Source: a virus. Taken from it: 25,322 nucleotides of DNA. Below, in pieces: positions 6,953 through 14,676 of the stretch. Numbering within the stretch: position 1 is the first letter of the stretch; each line of letters begins with the position of its first letter. The translations under genes were made by a program, and so were the position numbers. Where the stretch lies: positions 1-25,322 of IMG/VR virus record IMGVR_UViG_3300020437_001054, one strand, 5' to 3'. Under the pieces are notes generated by a model. The model did not search any database. It saw only the letters and a list, made by a program, of their open reading frames with translations, and had not been told where the DNA came from.

Positions 6953-9739
6953 TTATTTGTCTTCTGAAGTTACTTTAAAATTTCCACTTTCATCTATTGT
7001 GATACGTTCATAATCAAACTTCGGTAACTCTACACCAGCTATTATATTCTCTTCACCTGTGTTTATAATAGGGTGAGGTTTTGCACCTTTCTGAATGATT
7101 TCTATTAAATCATCTACTTCTCTCCAAAAAACTTTCTCTCCACCATACAACCTTTCTTTACAAGCTACAATATATCCCAATGCCTTATTTAACTGAATAA
7201 TTGCCATTTCTTTAAAAGGCATGTATGCGTCACCAGCTGTCATACAAGCTCTTTCAAAACATATCTCAGCTGTTTCCATATCTCCTTCATTTACAAACTG
7301 AAGACCTAGTGATAACCATGCATGACCATTGTATTGATTATCTTCTAATTCCTTCACTAACATATTAGTATATGACTTTAACTTTTTACCCATTTTTTCC
7401 GGTGTATCGTCTAATCCTAGATTCAACCATGCATAAGGGAAGGCTTTTATAGAAGGAGATATACCATTAGCTTGTAACTCTTTTAAACTTTCATCTAAAT
7501 TCTCATGAACCCTAGATCGAAACTTCATGATACCAATTGGATCTACTCTAAACAATCTTATAGATTGACTTGTAGAAGCTGCAATATCTGATCCTTTGGG
7601 TAGTTTATTTTTATATGTAAACATGTATCCCCATGTATCATTCAACTCAACACACCTCTTTATAGACGCATTATTTTGAACATTTGAACACTTTAATGGA
7701 TTTTCATCAGGATCATAGAATAAAGCCCATGATATTCCTTTGGGTAATAGATCCTTCCTAATGTATTCTACTGCTTTATTTCTACATTCAGCTAAACCTT
7801 CATCTTCCACAAACTTATGAAACAACCATGTTACTTTATACATTTTAGCAAGGTATAATAACTTCTCACTTCTTTCTTCTTCTGAAGTCCACACCAATAC
7901 TATTTCATCACATACACTATACATTAAATCTAGTTTTTGAGCGATAAATTCTGTTTCCTCTTCTTCGTAACACAACATAAAACCACATATTCCATTGGCT
8001 GGATTGTATAGTTGTACTTTTACGTCATCAGCTTGGATAATATGATCATAAGTATCCTTCCCCAAAAATAACGGATTCTTCTCTTTATCTATATTGTCAT
8101 AAAACTTCTTTTTATGAAGTCTATCAATATTCCTTACATGACTCAAATGTCTAAATCTTATATTGCTAACTCTAATACCTATTGAGCTATATTCCGGTGA
8201 GTTACCACAGTGTAAACCTACCTCTTCAGATCCACTAACGATCCTTAATGGATTTTTTCTAGTTTTAAACAACCTTGAACCGGTCATACTTCCTTTTAAA
8301 TTTGATCCGGTTGTAAAAGGTTCATCTACCCTAACTAGATTCATTGTTTCCCAATGATTTATCCAGCTTACATGATACATACATACCAATGGATCAGGAT
8401 GTTTTACAAGTCTATTAAGATGATCTTTTGTTAATCTATCCTCAAATACTTCATCAGCGTCTATACTAAATATCCAATCAGCTTCCATTTTCTCAGCCAA
8501 CATGTGTGTTTTATTTCGTTCTTCACGTTCATTAAAACTCTTCCAATCGGTATAACTTAGATTACATTCTATTCCGTCTGTCAATATCGTTATATAGTTT
8601 TCAAAAGCTTCTATTATTTCATCTTCTTGATTACATTGTACTAGAGATTCTGCAAACTTTCTCTCTTCCGGTGGTAGACTATGTAGTAAGTTACTATCAT
8701 AACTATTTAATATCTCTTTTGGATTGTTTGTTAGTAGTATTGCGAAACCCTTCAAACCTATCTGTATTGCTCTTTTGATTGAACTTCTGAATTGAGCAAG
8801 ATCGTTTACACATTTAAAAGCAACTCTATAAGCTCCGATGACCTTTTGATCTCTCTGTGTTTCCTCTTCCCACTTCTTATAGAATACATCACGATTATGT
8901 AAACCACCTAATGTTTCTTTATAGTACTTGTTTAATGTACTATGGGCTTTGTGATCTATGAATGTATCTTTTACGATCAACATTTGATATCCAGCTTTTA
9001 TAGCACGATAACAAAGATCGTTGTCCTCGAAACCACCAATCTTAAAACGTTCATCAAACAAATGAAACTCGTTATTAACTTCTTCTATTAAATCATTCAT
9101 ACATTCTTGAGATATTGAAATACAAAAACCGGATAGAAAATCTGTTCTTAAATATTGACCATTCAATTGTACTCTATATTCTTTGGCAAACTTATCTAAT
9201 CCCATTGTCTTATAGGCTTTTATATTCCCTTCATTTGCTACATTCTGTTCTCCAGCTACTTCAAAAGAACAAGCACCTGTAATACCTACTTTTCCACCTA
9301 ACATATCTATGTCTACACTATCCCTTCCTAGCATAGATAAAGAGCTTGTTTGTGCCTTTTTGGTGGAGTGTGCATAGTATAATGATTGTTGCCAACCAGC
9401 TGTAACTATAGTGTCATCATTCAAGACGATTGTTTGATCAATAGTGTCTTTGTAGTAGTAAGTCTGTAAGTGTGTGATTCCCTTATTTACTGATCTTCCA
9501 AAACCTAGAGGAAGTGAAGACCATAATATTTTATATTCAAAATTTTCTGCTCCATAATCATTTTCAGCTTGTTGACATAGTACTTCTACTCTACTCCTTG
9601 TCTTATTAGCTTCGTCTAAATCCTTAGCATTAAAAGATAACACTAATGTTCCTTGTCCTCTCCAATGCTTTATGATTGACTCAACACAATTTTCTAAATG
9701 ACTAATTCCCATTGTAGGAATAACTATAGCAAATCTCAT
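6953..9739 (-). CDS. Three-domain glycosyltransferase (GT2/GT-A type) with TPR-like C-terminus
   Basis: A 928-residue protein with three GT-A-like units in tandem. The first (about 1-290) starts MRFAIVIPTMG, has the metal/nucleotide-sugar site LNDDT (108-110) and the GT2 acceptor-loop motif GGFEDNDLCYRAIKAGY (about 226-242). The second (about 300-590) carries FSIDADEVFED; the third (about 595-770) carries FYDPDEN. A TPR-like pair of helices follows (WLSLGLQFVNEGDMETAEIC). No membrane segment or signal peptide, so it acts in the cytoplasm on a nucleotide-sugar donor. The start has a near-perfect AAAGGAGG ribosome site. It lies among head-tail genes, which suggests that it decorates a virion protein; sugar transfer to modified phage DNA is an alternative given the nearby modification operon. 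The substrate is unknown. Confidence 0.85.
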   Translation of the reverse strand: MRFAIVIPTMGISHLENCVESIIKHWRGQGTLVLSFNAKDLDEANKTRSRVEVLCQQAENDYGAENFEYKILWSSLPLGFGRSVNKGITHLQTYYYKDTIDQTIVLNDDTIVTAGWQQSLYYAHSTKKAQTSSLSMLGRDSVDIDMLGGKVGITGACSFEVAGEQNVANEGNIKAYKTMGLDKFAKEYRVQLNGQYLRTDFLSGFCISISQECMNDLIEEVNNEFHLFDERFKIGGFEDNDLCYRAIKAGYQMLIVKDTFIDHKAHSTLNKYYKETLGGLHNRDVFYKKWEEETQRDQKVIGAYRVAFKCVNDLAQFRSSIKRAIQIGLKGFAILLTNNPKEILNSYDSNLLHSLPPEERKFAESLVQCNQEDEIIEAFENYITILTDGIECNLSYTDWKSFNEREERNKTHMLAEKMEADWIFSIDADEVFEDRLTKDHLNRLVKHPDPLVCMYHVSWINHWETMNLVRVDEPFTTGSNLKGSMTGSRLFKTRKNPLRIVSGSEEVGLHCGNSPEYSSIGIRVSNIRFRHLSHVRNIDRLHKKKFYDNIDKEKNPLFLGKDTYDHIIQADDVKVQLYNPANGICGFMLCYEEEETEFIAQKLDLMYSVCDEIVLVWTSEEERSEKLLYLAKMYKVTWLFHKFVEDEGLAECRNKAVEYIRKDLLPKGISWALFYDPDENPLKCSNVQNNASIKRCVELNDTWGYMFTYKNKLPKGSDIAASTSQSIRLFRVDPIGIMKFRSRVHENLDESLKELQANGISPSIKAFPYAWLNLGLDDTPEKMGKKLKSYTNMLVKELEDNQYNGHAWLSLGLQFVNEGDMETAEICFERACMTAGDAYMPFKEMAIIQLNKALGYIVACKERLYGGEKVFWREVDDLIEIIQKGAKPHPIINTGEENIIAGVELPKFDYERITIDESGNFKVTSEDK

Positions 9740-9828
9740 GTGACCTCCTTTGTGTCTTGTTGGTTTTTGACTATGCTATATAGTAACACATTATCTATTA
9801 AATACATTAAAAAAAGTTTATTTATTTA

Positions 9829-9859
9829 TTGCATTTTGTATAATAATGGGTTATATAAT
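9829..9859 (+). promoter_or_regulatory. Plus-strand promoter before the 9928 gene
   Basis: TTGCAT at 9829-9834, with TATATA at 17 bp or TATAAT at 19 bp spacing, preceded by an A/T-rich stretch that could act as an UP element. It has the -35 form of the four other plus-strand promoters in the window. The region 9740-9928 is divergent, so it also holds the start signals of the glycosyltransferase gene on the other strand, where I see no clear promoter. Confidence 0.6.
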
Positions 9860-9866
9860 TAGTACT

Positions 9867-9892
9867 AGATCGGTGGTTATCCCAAACGATCT
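9867..9892 (+). other. 5' leader hairpin of the 9928 transcript
   Basis: AGATCG (9867-9872) and CGATCT (9887-9892) form a six-base-pair stem with a 14-base loop. It begins about seven to ten bases after the -10 box, so it would lie at or very near the 5' end of the mRNA. Could stabilise the message or be an operator. Confidence 0.35.
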
Positions 9893-9927
9893 TAGAACCA
9901 AAAACTTTCTCAACAACGGAGCTTAAT

Positions 9928-10320
9928 ATGACATTAAAAATACAAAATATCTTTATCTTTAATCAAATACCTATTGATAAAATTAAAGAAGTGACAGATT
10001 ACTTAGAATGTAAAGAATATCTATCCATAAATATAGATACTATGGAAATGGATCAAATGACCAAATACCCATGTTTGGTTGTTAAAAATAAACCTTCTGT
10101 ATCATGGTTAAGAGTAAAAAAAGTGTTCTTTCTTACTTCGGTTGGGTGGATTGAAAAAGAAGATTGTGAAAAAATGATTGAAGAGGGGTATGATTTTCAT
10201 AACATGAATGATATCAAACCTCTAGCTCATAGAATAGATCATGAAATACTTGATAGTGGGATATGCACTTTTAAATTTGATAAAATAGAAAGAAAAAAAG
10301 TATTACAATGGATAAAATAA
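9928..10320 (+). CDS. Unknown protein, 130 residues
   Basis: First gene of the left plus-strand island, with its own promoter and the CAACGGAG ribosome site six bases before the ATG. The protein is mixed alpha/beta, contains YPCLVVKNKPSVSWLRVKKVFFLT, and ends with a basic helix (KIERKKVLQWIK). It has no membrane segment and no motif that I recognise. The next gene has a separate promoter directly after its stop, so it is probably transcribed alone and also read through. Being on the early-type strand and promoter suggests an early or regulatory role; function unknown. Confidence 0.8.
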   Translation: MTLKIQNIFIFNQIPIDKIKEVTDYLECKEYLSINIDTMEMDQMTKYPCLVVKNKPSVSWLRVKKVFFLTSVGWIEKEDCEKMIEEGYDFHNMNDIKPLAHRIDHEILDSGICTFKFDKIERKKVLQWIK

Positions 10321-10323
10321 TAG

Positions 10324-10352
10324 TTGCAATATCGTATCACATATTGTATAAT
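10324..10352 (+). promoter_or_regulatory. Promoter of the DNA modification operon
   Basis: TTGCAA (10324-10329), 17 bp, TATAAT (10347-10352). The leader that follows, ATTACTAACCAACGGAG, is almost identical to that of the gene at 17606. It would drive the genes from 10379 through queE at 13164, since no terminator is seen between them. Confidence 0.75.
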
Positions 10353-10378
10353 AATATTACTAACCAACGGAGTATATG

Positions 10379-10639
10379 ATGAATAAACAAAAAGAAATCC
10401 TTCCACCGGAATACTGCCTAGCTGAATGTATAGGTATAAATATTAAAATAGAGAAGATAAAAAAACTCATGGAACAAGTCATGCCTTATTCATGGGAAGC
10501 CGAAACAAAACATGCTCATGGTTTTTATTTGGAGTTACAAGATCAAGTAAAAACATTAGAGGATAGAATACAAATGATTAAAGACTATGTATGGGATAAT
10601 CACAATATACAACTACTCATAAACAAAAAAGGAGCTTAA
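10379..10639 (+). CDS. Unknown helical protein, 86 residues
   Basis: The gene has two ATG codons in tandem at 10376 and 10379. The second is chosen because it lies exactly six bases after CAACGGAG, the spacing of every other gene with this ribosome site. The protein is helical and charged (IKKLMEQVMPYSWEAETKHA, then LELQDQVKTLEDRIQMIKDY), possibly a short coiled coil. It opens the operon that continues with the 133-residue gene, dpdA, queC and queE. No known family recognised. Confidence 0.78.
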   Translation: MNKQKEILPPEYCLAECIGINIKIEKIKKLMEQVMPYSWEAETKHAHGFYLELQDQVKTLEDRIQMIKDYVWDNHNIQLLINKKGA

Positions 10640-10640
10640 T

Positions 10641-11042
10641 ATGATTGACGAAACAACATACGATTACCTAACTACGCAAGGTGATCAACTTCATCAAAGA
10701 TTTATGCATTTCTCTTTGAAAGAAGAAGAATTGGAGATAGAAATAGACTTCCTTGAATGGAAGAAGTTACTAACAGATATTCAACATTATGTAAGTGTTA
10801 TGAATAAACACTATGAGGACATCAAAAGAAAGTTAGGTCAACTTGAACACTTAAAACAACATGGCAATAATGAACATGGTATGTATAATTATCATGGTGA
10901 TATTGTAGCTGATCTAGCTGAGTGTCAAGAGATCTATAATGCTCTATCCATGAGAAAGATAGAGATCGATGATTGTTATATTACAGTATATAATAGAGCT
11001 ACTTACAAAAGTGACGGATCTGAAAGATTTAATATAGAATAA
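10641..11042 (+). CDS. Unknown helical protein, 133 residues
   Basis: Starts two bases after the preceding stop with a GGAG ribosome site six bases upstream. The protein is almost all helix: KEEELEIEIDFLEWKKLLTD, then a long helix to about residue 75, then a second one. It is acidic, soluble and without cysteine pairs. It is the gene directly before the DpdA homologue (four bases apart), so it could be an accessory of DNA modification, but nothing in the sequence proves this. No family recognised. Confidence 0.8.
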   Translation: MIDETTYDYLTTQGDQLHQRFMHFSLKEEELEIEIDFLEWKKLLTDIQHYVSVMNKHYEDIKRKLGQLEHLKQHGNNEHGMYNYHGDIVADLAECQEIYNALSMRKIEIDDCYITVYNRATYKSDGSERFNIE

Positions 11043-11046
11043 GACT

Positions 11047-11931
11047 ATGATAATAGCTGATGACCATAAAAAATATGAAACTATCAATATTGTTTTACAT
11101 GGTAGTTTCTTACATTCAATACATAGAATAAATGATATACAACGTCATAAAGTCTTTTCAAAAACGGCTATGCGTTGTGTATTAAGTCCTCAATATTGGA
11201 AGGGTTCAGATAAGACGAAACAAAACCTACTACATTCTCTAGCTCTTAGAGGGTATGGATTAGACAATGGTGCTTACATAGATTACAATAAGGGTACTGA
11301 ATTTAATGGTGATCTATTTAAAGTCATGTGTAAAGATCTTGGTAATGGGTCTGATTGGATAGCTATACCGGATGTGGTTGGTGATAGTGTAGCAACACTT
11401 AAACAAGCTAGATACTGGTTTAATGAGCTTGAAAAGTTAGACCTTGACACAAACTTATTAATTGTTTGGCAAGATGGCATGACTCGTTCCGATCTACTTC
11501 CTTATATAAAAGACGGATATGGTGTTTTTGTTGGTGGAACAACGGAAGGGAAGTTGTCAGCTATTCCTATGGTATCCTCTTTGTGTCTAGAATATGGTGT
11601 ATGGTGTCATGTCGGTAGAGTAAACACTATGAGAAGAGTACAATATTGTAAAGCTCACAAAGTAAAATCTGTAGATGGAAGTGGTTTTTCAAGATTTCTA
11701 TGTTCACATAAACAATTTGTAAAATATATGAAATTCAAAGAAGAACAAATTAGCTTATTTTCTGAAAAAACATTAGATTTTACAGACTTAAAAACATTTG
11801 AACAAAGATTAAAAGTATTTGGTATTGATAAATCAGTATACGAACATATATTAACAACAAACACAGATTATATAGGATTGGGTAAAAATGAATACAAACA
11901 AAATAGTTCTTATCTCCGGTGGGATAGATAG
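11047..11931 (+). CDS. dpdA: DpdA-like DNA 7-deazaguanine transglycosylase
   Basis: A 294-residue member of the tRNA-guanine transglycosylase-like superfamily, close to the DpdA enzymes of phages. DpdA swaps guanine in DNA for a free 7-deazaguanine base such as preQ0. Motifs in order: LDNGAY (72-77), IPDVVGD (107-113), VWQDG (140-144), VFVGGTTEGKL (160-170), HVGRVNTMRRV (188-198) and KSVDGSGFSR (207-216), which together follow the beta/alpha-barrel pattern VPDVVGD / GQDG / GGTTEWKL / GRVNS / SVDG known from DpdA. The CxCxxC zinc site of true tRNA transglycosylases is not visible. The next two genes make the substrate (QueC, QueE), which strongly supports the call. The ribosome site is poor, so translation is probably coupled to the gene before. 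The last 44 bases overlap queC. Confidence 0.85.
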   Translation: MIIADDHKKYETINIVLHGSFLHSIHRINDIQRHKVFSKTAMRCVLSPQYWKGSDKTKQNLLHSLALRGYGLDNGAYIDYNKGTEFNGDLFKVMCKDLGNGSDWIAIPDVVGDSVATLKQARYWFNELEKLDLDTNLLIVWQDGMTRSDLLPYIKDGYGVFVGGTTEGKLSAIPMVSSLCLEYGVWCHVGRVNTMRRVQYCKAHKVKSVDGSGFSRFLCSHKQFVKYMKFKEEQISLFSEKTLDFTDLKTFEQRLKVFGIDKSVYEHILTTNTDYIGLGKNEYKQNSSYLRWDR

Positions 11932-12538
11932 TACAATATTAGCTACAAGAGCTGCACATGATAACGTTTTAACCGGTAATAAAACATTACTACTACATAT
12001 TAGTTATGATCACCCAGCTAGAGAAGTTGAAGAGATAGCTAGTTTTAATGTATACAAACATATAAATGATACTTATAAGAATACAGTAGAATATAAGTGT
12101 GTGAAGGTTCCAATAATCGCAAAAAGTATGTTTATAGGCAATAAAGAGAAGGGTGCAAGGGTTGTGCCTAATAGAAACTCTATAATGTTAAATATCGCTA
12201 TAAATGTCGCTGTATGTAATGATGTAAAGATTATTGAATATGGAGCTGTATTAGATGATCTGAATGATTATGTAGATTGTAGAAAAGAGTTTTTAGACAA
12301 GATGAATGATCTAGCTAGTGATTGGGGAGTAAAAATAGAAGCTCCTCTAATGAATTTAAATAAATCGGATGTTTTATATGAGATAGGTAGTGATGTAAGT
12401 TTAATTCATTGTTCTTCTTGTTACGAACCAAAACTATATGAAGATCGTTGGGTATCCTGTGGGGAGTGCAATAGTTGTATTAGTAATGGATTGTCATTTG
12501 GTTATCAACAAATAGTAAATACTATGAGAACATCATGA
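11888..12538 (+). CDS. queC: 7-cyano-7-deazaguanine (preQ0) synthase QueC
   Basis: A 216-residue QueC. It converts 7-carboxy-7-deazaguanine to preQ0 using ATP and ammonia. The PP-loop SGGIDS is at 10-15, VPNRNSIMLNIA at 93-104 and the substrate loop DLNDYVDCRKEF at 124-135. The four zinc cysteines are C178 (SCYE), C191, C194 and C197 (CGECNSC). The ATG at 11888 must be the start, because the PP-loop begins nine residues later; therefore the first 44 bases overlap the end of dpdA in another frame. The stop overlaps the queE start (ATGA). Length is normal for the family. It could feed a DNA modification (via DpdA) or host tRNA queuosine; the neighbour points to DNA. Confidence 0.92.
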   Translation: MNTNKIVLISGGIDSTILATRAAHDNVLTGNKTLLLHISYDHPAREVEEIASFNVYKHINDTYKNTVEYKCVKVPIIAKSMFIGNKEKGARVVPNRNSIMLNIAINVAVCNDVKIIEYGAVLDDLNDYVDCRKEFLDKMNDLASDWGVKIEAPLMNLNKSDVLYEIGSDVSLIHCSSCYEPKLYEDRWVSCGECNSCISNGLSFGYQQIVNTMRTS

Positions 12539-13164
12539 GAAAATATGCTATTAAAGAAATATTTTACTCCATACAAGGTGAAGGATATCATGTTGGTAAA
12601 CCAGCTATATTCATACGTTTTACTGGCTGTAACTTTTGGAATGGTAAAGAGAAGGATCGATCAAAAGCGATATGTAACTTCTGTGATACAGACTTTTTAA
12701 AAACTGACGGTCAAAATGGTGGTAGATATACATCATGTGACTTGATAGATAAGATTAAAACACTATCAAAGACTTGTAAATATGTTGTTCTTACCGGTGG
12801 GGAACCTTTGTTACAAGTAAATCATGACCTTGTAGAAAAGTTTAAAGAGAATGAATATTATGTAGCTATTGAAACTAATGGATCAAAGATACCACCAAAG
12901 AATATAGATTGGATCTGTTGTAGTCCGAAGTCATTAAACAAACTTAATATTATGGAAACTCATGAATTAAAAGTTGTTTATCCAGCTATTGATCCACTTC
13001 CTTATTCAAAACTTATAAAAGCACAACATTACTACATACAACCATTAGATCATATTGATCCGATAAAAAGAAAAGAGAATGTAAAGAAGTGTATCGAGTA
13101 TTGCAAAGAAAATACTAAATGGAAGTTATCAATACAAGCTCATAAATATCTTGAAGTTGATTAA
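12535..13164 (+). CDS. queE: 7-carboxy-7-deazaguanine synthase QueE
   Basis: A 209-residue radical SAM enzyme that turns 6-carboxy-tetrahydropterin into 7-carboxy-7-deazaguanine, the step before QueC. IQGEG is at 13-17. The iron-sulphur cysteines are C32, C47 and C50, that is Cx14CxxC, the variant with an insert found in many proteobacterial QueE proteins rather than the plain CxxxCxxC. TGGEPLL (87-93) is the SAM-binding GGE motif, followed by VAIETNG. The C-terminal Lys-rich helix is intact. It is translationally coupled to queC. Loss of QueD and FolE from this operon means that carboxy-tetrahydropterin must come from elsewhere. Confidence 0.93.
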   Translation: MRKYAIKEIFYSIQGEGYHVGKPAIFIRFTGCNFWNGKEKDRSKAICNFCDTDFLKTDGQNGGRYTSCDLIDKIKTLSKTCKYVVLTGGEPLLQVNHDLVEKFKENEYYVAIETNGSKIPPKNIDWICCSPKSLNKLNIMETHELKVVYPAIDPLPYSKLIKAQHYYIQPLDHIDPIKRKENVKKCIEYCKENTKWKLSIQAHKYLEVD

Positions 13165-13199
13165 ATAAAAAACTTTTTTAAATTTATTTCATTATTTGT

Positions 13200-13228
13200 T
13201 TGCACTATAATACAATATGTTGTATACT
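13200..13228 (+). promoter_or_regulatory. Promoter before the 13273 gene
   Basis: TTGCAC (13200-13205), 17 bp, TATACT (13223-13228), preceded by an A/T tract at 13165-13199 that includes A6-C-T6 and could serve as an UP element or weak terminator for queE. CAACGGAG follows at 13259-13266. Confidence 0.7.
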
Positions 13229-13272
13229 TAAAGAGTAGGACAAAACTTACCAATAAAACAACGGAGAATAAA

Positions 13273-13605
13273 ATGACTACAAAATTAAACAAAGGTACAG
13301 CTACTACAAAAGAAGATCTAAGAAACATTAGAAAAGAAAAAGGGATTTCCTCTTATGATGTTGTTGATCCTGTTATTATCACTAACAGCGTATTAGTTAC
13401 AATTCTTAAAGATTCTTTTGGATCTGAGTTATTTGTTCGTTATCTTATGGAAGATCTTGAAGAGGAATATATGGTTACTCTTCACGAAGAATGCATGAGA
13501 TTCTTTATTGACTTTGGACTACATAACGTAGCTACAAAGCAAGAGAGAACAAAAGCTTGTTCAACATTCCTTAAAATGAGAACATCAAATAACCCTAGAA
13601 TCTAG
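13273..13605 (+). CDS. Unknown protein, 110 residues
   Basis: Last gene of the left plus-strand island, separately promoted, CAACGGAG six bases before the ATG. A basic Thr/Lys N-terminus (TTKLNKGTATTKEDLRNIRK) leads into a helical domain with many acidic residues (MEDLEEEYMVTLHEE) and a conserved-looking C-terminus. It is not in one of the families I know. Its stop is inside the hairpin at 13591-13609, shared with the gene on the opposite strand. A DNA-binding role is possible from its basic N-terminus only. Confidence 0.8.
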   Translation: MTTKLNKGTATTKEDLRNIRKEKGISSYDVVDPVIITNSVLVTILKDSFGSELFVRYLMEDLEEEYMVTLHEECMRFFIDFGLHNVATKQERTKACSTFLKMRTSNNPRI

Positions 13606-13609
13606 GGTT
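13591..13609. terminator. Bidirectional hairpin at convergent gene ends
   Basis: A perfect inverted repeat, AACCCTAGA and TCTAGGGTT around one central base. Folded with a five-base loop it gives a seven-base-pair stem in either RNA. It holds the stop of the plus-strand gene and overlaps that of the minus-strand gene. No strong T run follows, so termination may be partial. Confidence 0.55.
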
Positions 13610-13985
13610 AATCAGTAATATTAAAACCTTCATTGATCGCCTTCTGTTTCCATGTAGCAAGGCGATCTCTTAATTCTGTATTCTCTTTTTCAAGGTGTTC
13701 GACCCTTGTTTTGAATACTGCTAGTTGTTCTCTCAGATCAGCTATCGCTTCAGCTGTTTCTACTCTTTCCTTGTCACGTTCTGCATAGAGTTTGATCATG
13801 TCGTTACGAAGTCTTTTTACTTCATCTCTTAGATCATCACGATACATATTTTGATCTTCTCTTTGGATATGTTTCTCATCAAGAGCAGCCTCTTGTTTGT
13901 TTTGCCAATATCTCCAAGCTCGTTCCGATGACGCAGCTCCGATCAAGGTCACTATAATTGTCGCTATATGTTCCCAACTAATCAT
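13608..13985 (-). CDS. Membrane-anchored coiled-coil protein, 125 residues
   Basis: One N-terminal membrane helix (residues about 5-20, IATIIVTLIGAA) is followed by a long charged coiled coil (AIADLREQLAVFKTRVEHLE). The ATG at 13985 is chosen because GGGAG lies five bases before it; a longer GTG start at 14045 lacks a ribosome site. It begins two bases after the stop of the four-helix membrane protein, so the two are probably made together. This layout of a holin-like protein followed by a small membrane protein with a coiled coil is common in phage lysis or superinfection modules. An i-spanin-like or holin-accessory role is possible; nothing more can be proved from the sequence. Confidence 0.72.
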   Translation of the reverse strand: MISWEHIATIIVTLIGAASSERAWRYWQNKQEAALDEKHIQREDQNMYRDDLRDEVKRLRNDMIKLYAERDKERVETAEAIADLREQLAVFKTRVEHLEKENTELRDRLATWKQKAINEGFNITD

Positions 13986-13987
13986 GA

Positions 13988-14401
13988 CTACTCCCTTAAC
14001 CTTTGTGCTATTTGTCTGTGTAATTTTTCCGTTCCTAATCTCCACACTAGGAATATAGAACTAACAAATTGTAATATAAAACTTGCTAATAGTCCAGCTT
14101 CATGTATACCACACTTCAATATACTTACAATGGATAGTAATGTAAAAAACCAGTATAATCTTGCTACAAAGTATCTTTGCTCAAGACTTTGTAATAGTAC
14201 ACCAATAAATAAAGATCCACCAACAACAATAGATAAAAGGATTAAAATAAATACCATGCCACTATCTATAAATTGACACGACACAAGACCTAATAAATGG
14301 AAGGGATTTAAAATAACCATTAACAAAGATAATGATAACTCATATAACTGAGTATCACTATATTTGATAGCTGTTTTAAAGTTTTTCCAAAGACGATTCA
14401 T
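13988..14401 (-). CDS. Multi-pass membrane protein, possible holin
   Basis: A 137-residue protein with about four hydrophobic segments: near 22-42, 48-70, 78-98 and 101-120 (for example MVFILILLSIVVGGSLFIGV). Both ends are basic (MNRLWKNFK and KLHRQIAQRLRE), so they probably lie in the cytoplasm. It is placed directly before the coiled-coil membrane protein. Size and topology are compatible with a holin or with a superinfection-exclusion membrane protein; no family motif is recognised, and no endolysin gene is in the window to support a lysis cassette. Confidence 0.7.
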   Translation of the reverse strand: MNRLWKNFKTAIKYSDTQLYELSLSLLMVILNPFHLLGLVSCQFIDSGMVFILILLSIVVGGSLFIGVLLQSLEQRYFVARLYWFFTLLSIVSILKCGIHEAGLLASFILQFVSSIFLVWRLGTEKLHRQIAQRLRE

Positions 14402-14427
14402 GTCGATAGTATAACATGAGATCGATG

Positions 14428-14676
14428 TTATTTTTTGTTGTTCATGTTTCGTTTTTTGATTTTATATATTCTCATGTGTATGTATCTCTCAGATAATGTC
14501 GTATTTTTTTTTAAATACTCTCTCAAAAGATCTAACTCTTCATCTAAGAATTTCCTGTTTGCATATTCTATAGAATATAAATAATTGTAGTTTATGCCGG
14601 TCGATTTAGATAAATGATTGATTGTGGTTCCACACTTATGTAGAATGTATTGTAGAAGTTTATTGTCAATTGTCAT
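14428..14676 (-). CDS. Small helix-turn-helix protein
   Basis: An 82-residue basic protein. Residues about 6-55 have the order of a Cro/CI-like (XRE) helix-turn-helix: LLQYILHKCG, TINHLSKSTGINYNYLYSIE, then LDEELDLLREYL. The tail is very basic (IYKIKKRNMNNKK). Its ATG overlaps the stop of the gene before (ATGA), with AAGGA upstream. A DNA-binding protein in the middle of structural and membrane genes suggests a switch for this block, perhaps acting on the repeated promoters in the window. Its targets are not known. Confidence 0.65.
   Translation of the reverse strand: MTIDNKLLQYILHKCGTTINHLSKSTGINYNYLYSIEYANRKFLDEELDLLREYLKKNTTLSERYIHMRIYKIKKRNMNNKK

Noticed and set aside
10320-10378. preQ1 riboswitch before the modification operon
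   Set aside because: The leader is only about 20 bases after the predicted transcript start and has no stem or A-rich pseudoknot tail, so there is no room for one.
13968-14276. Plus-strand frame of 102 codons opposite the membrane protein
   Set aside because: It lies across the membrane pair, which has a convincing ribosome site, tight spacing and membrane segments. The plus-strand frame has none.
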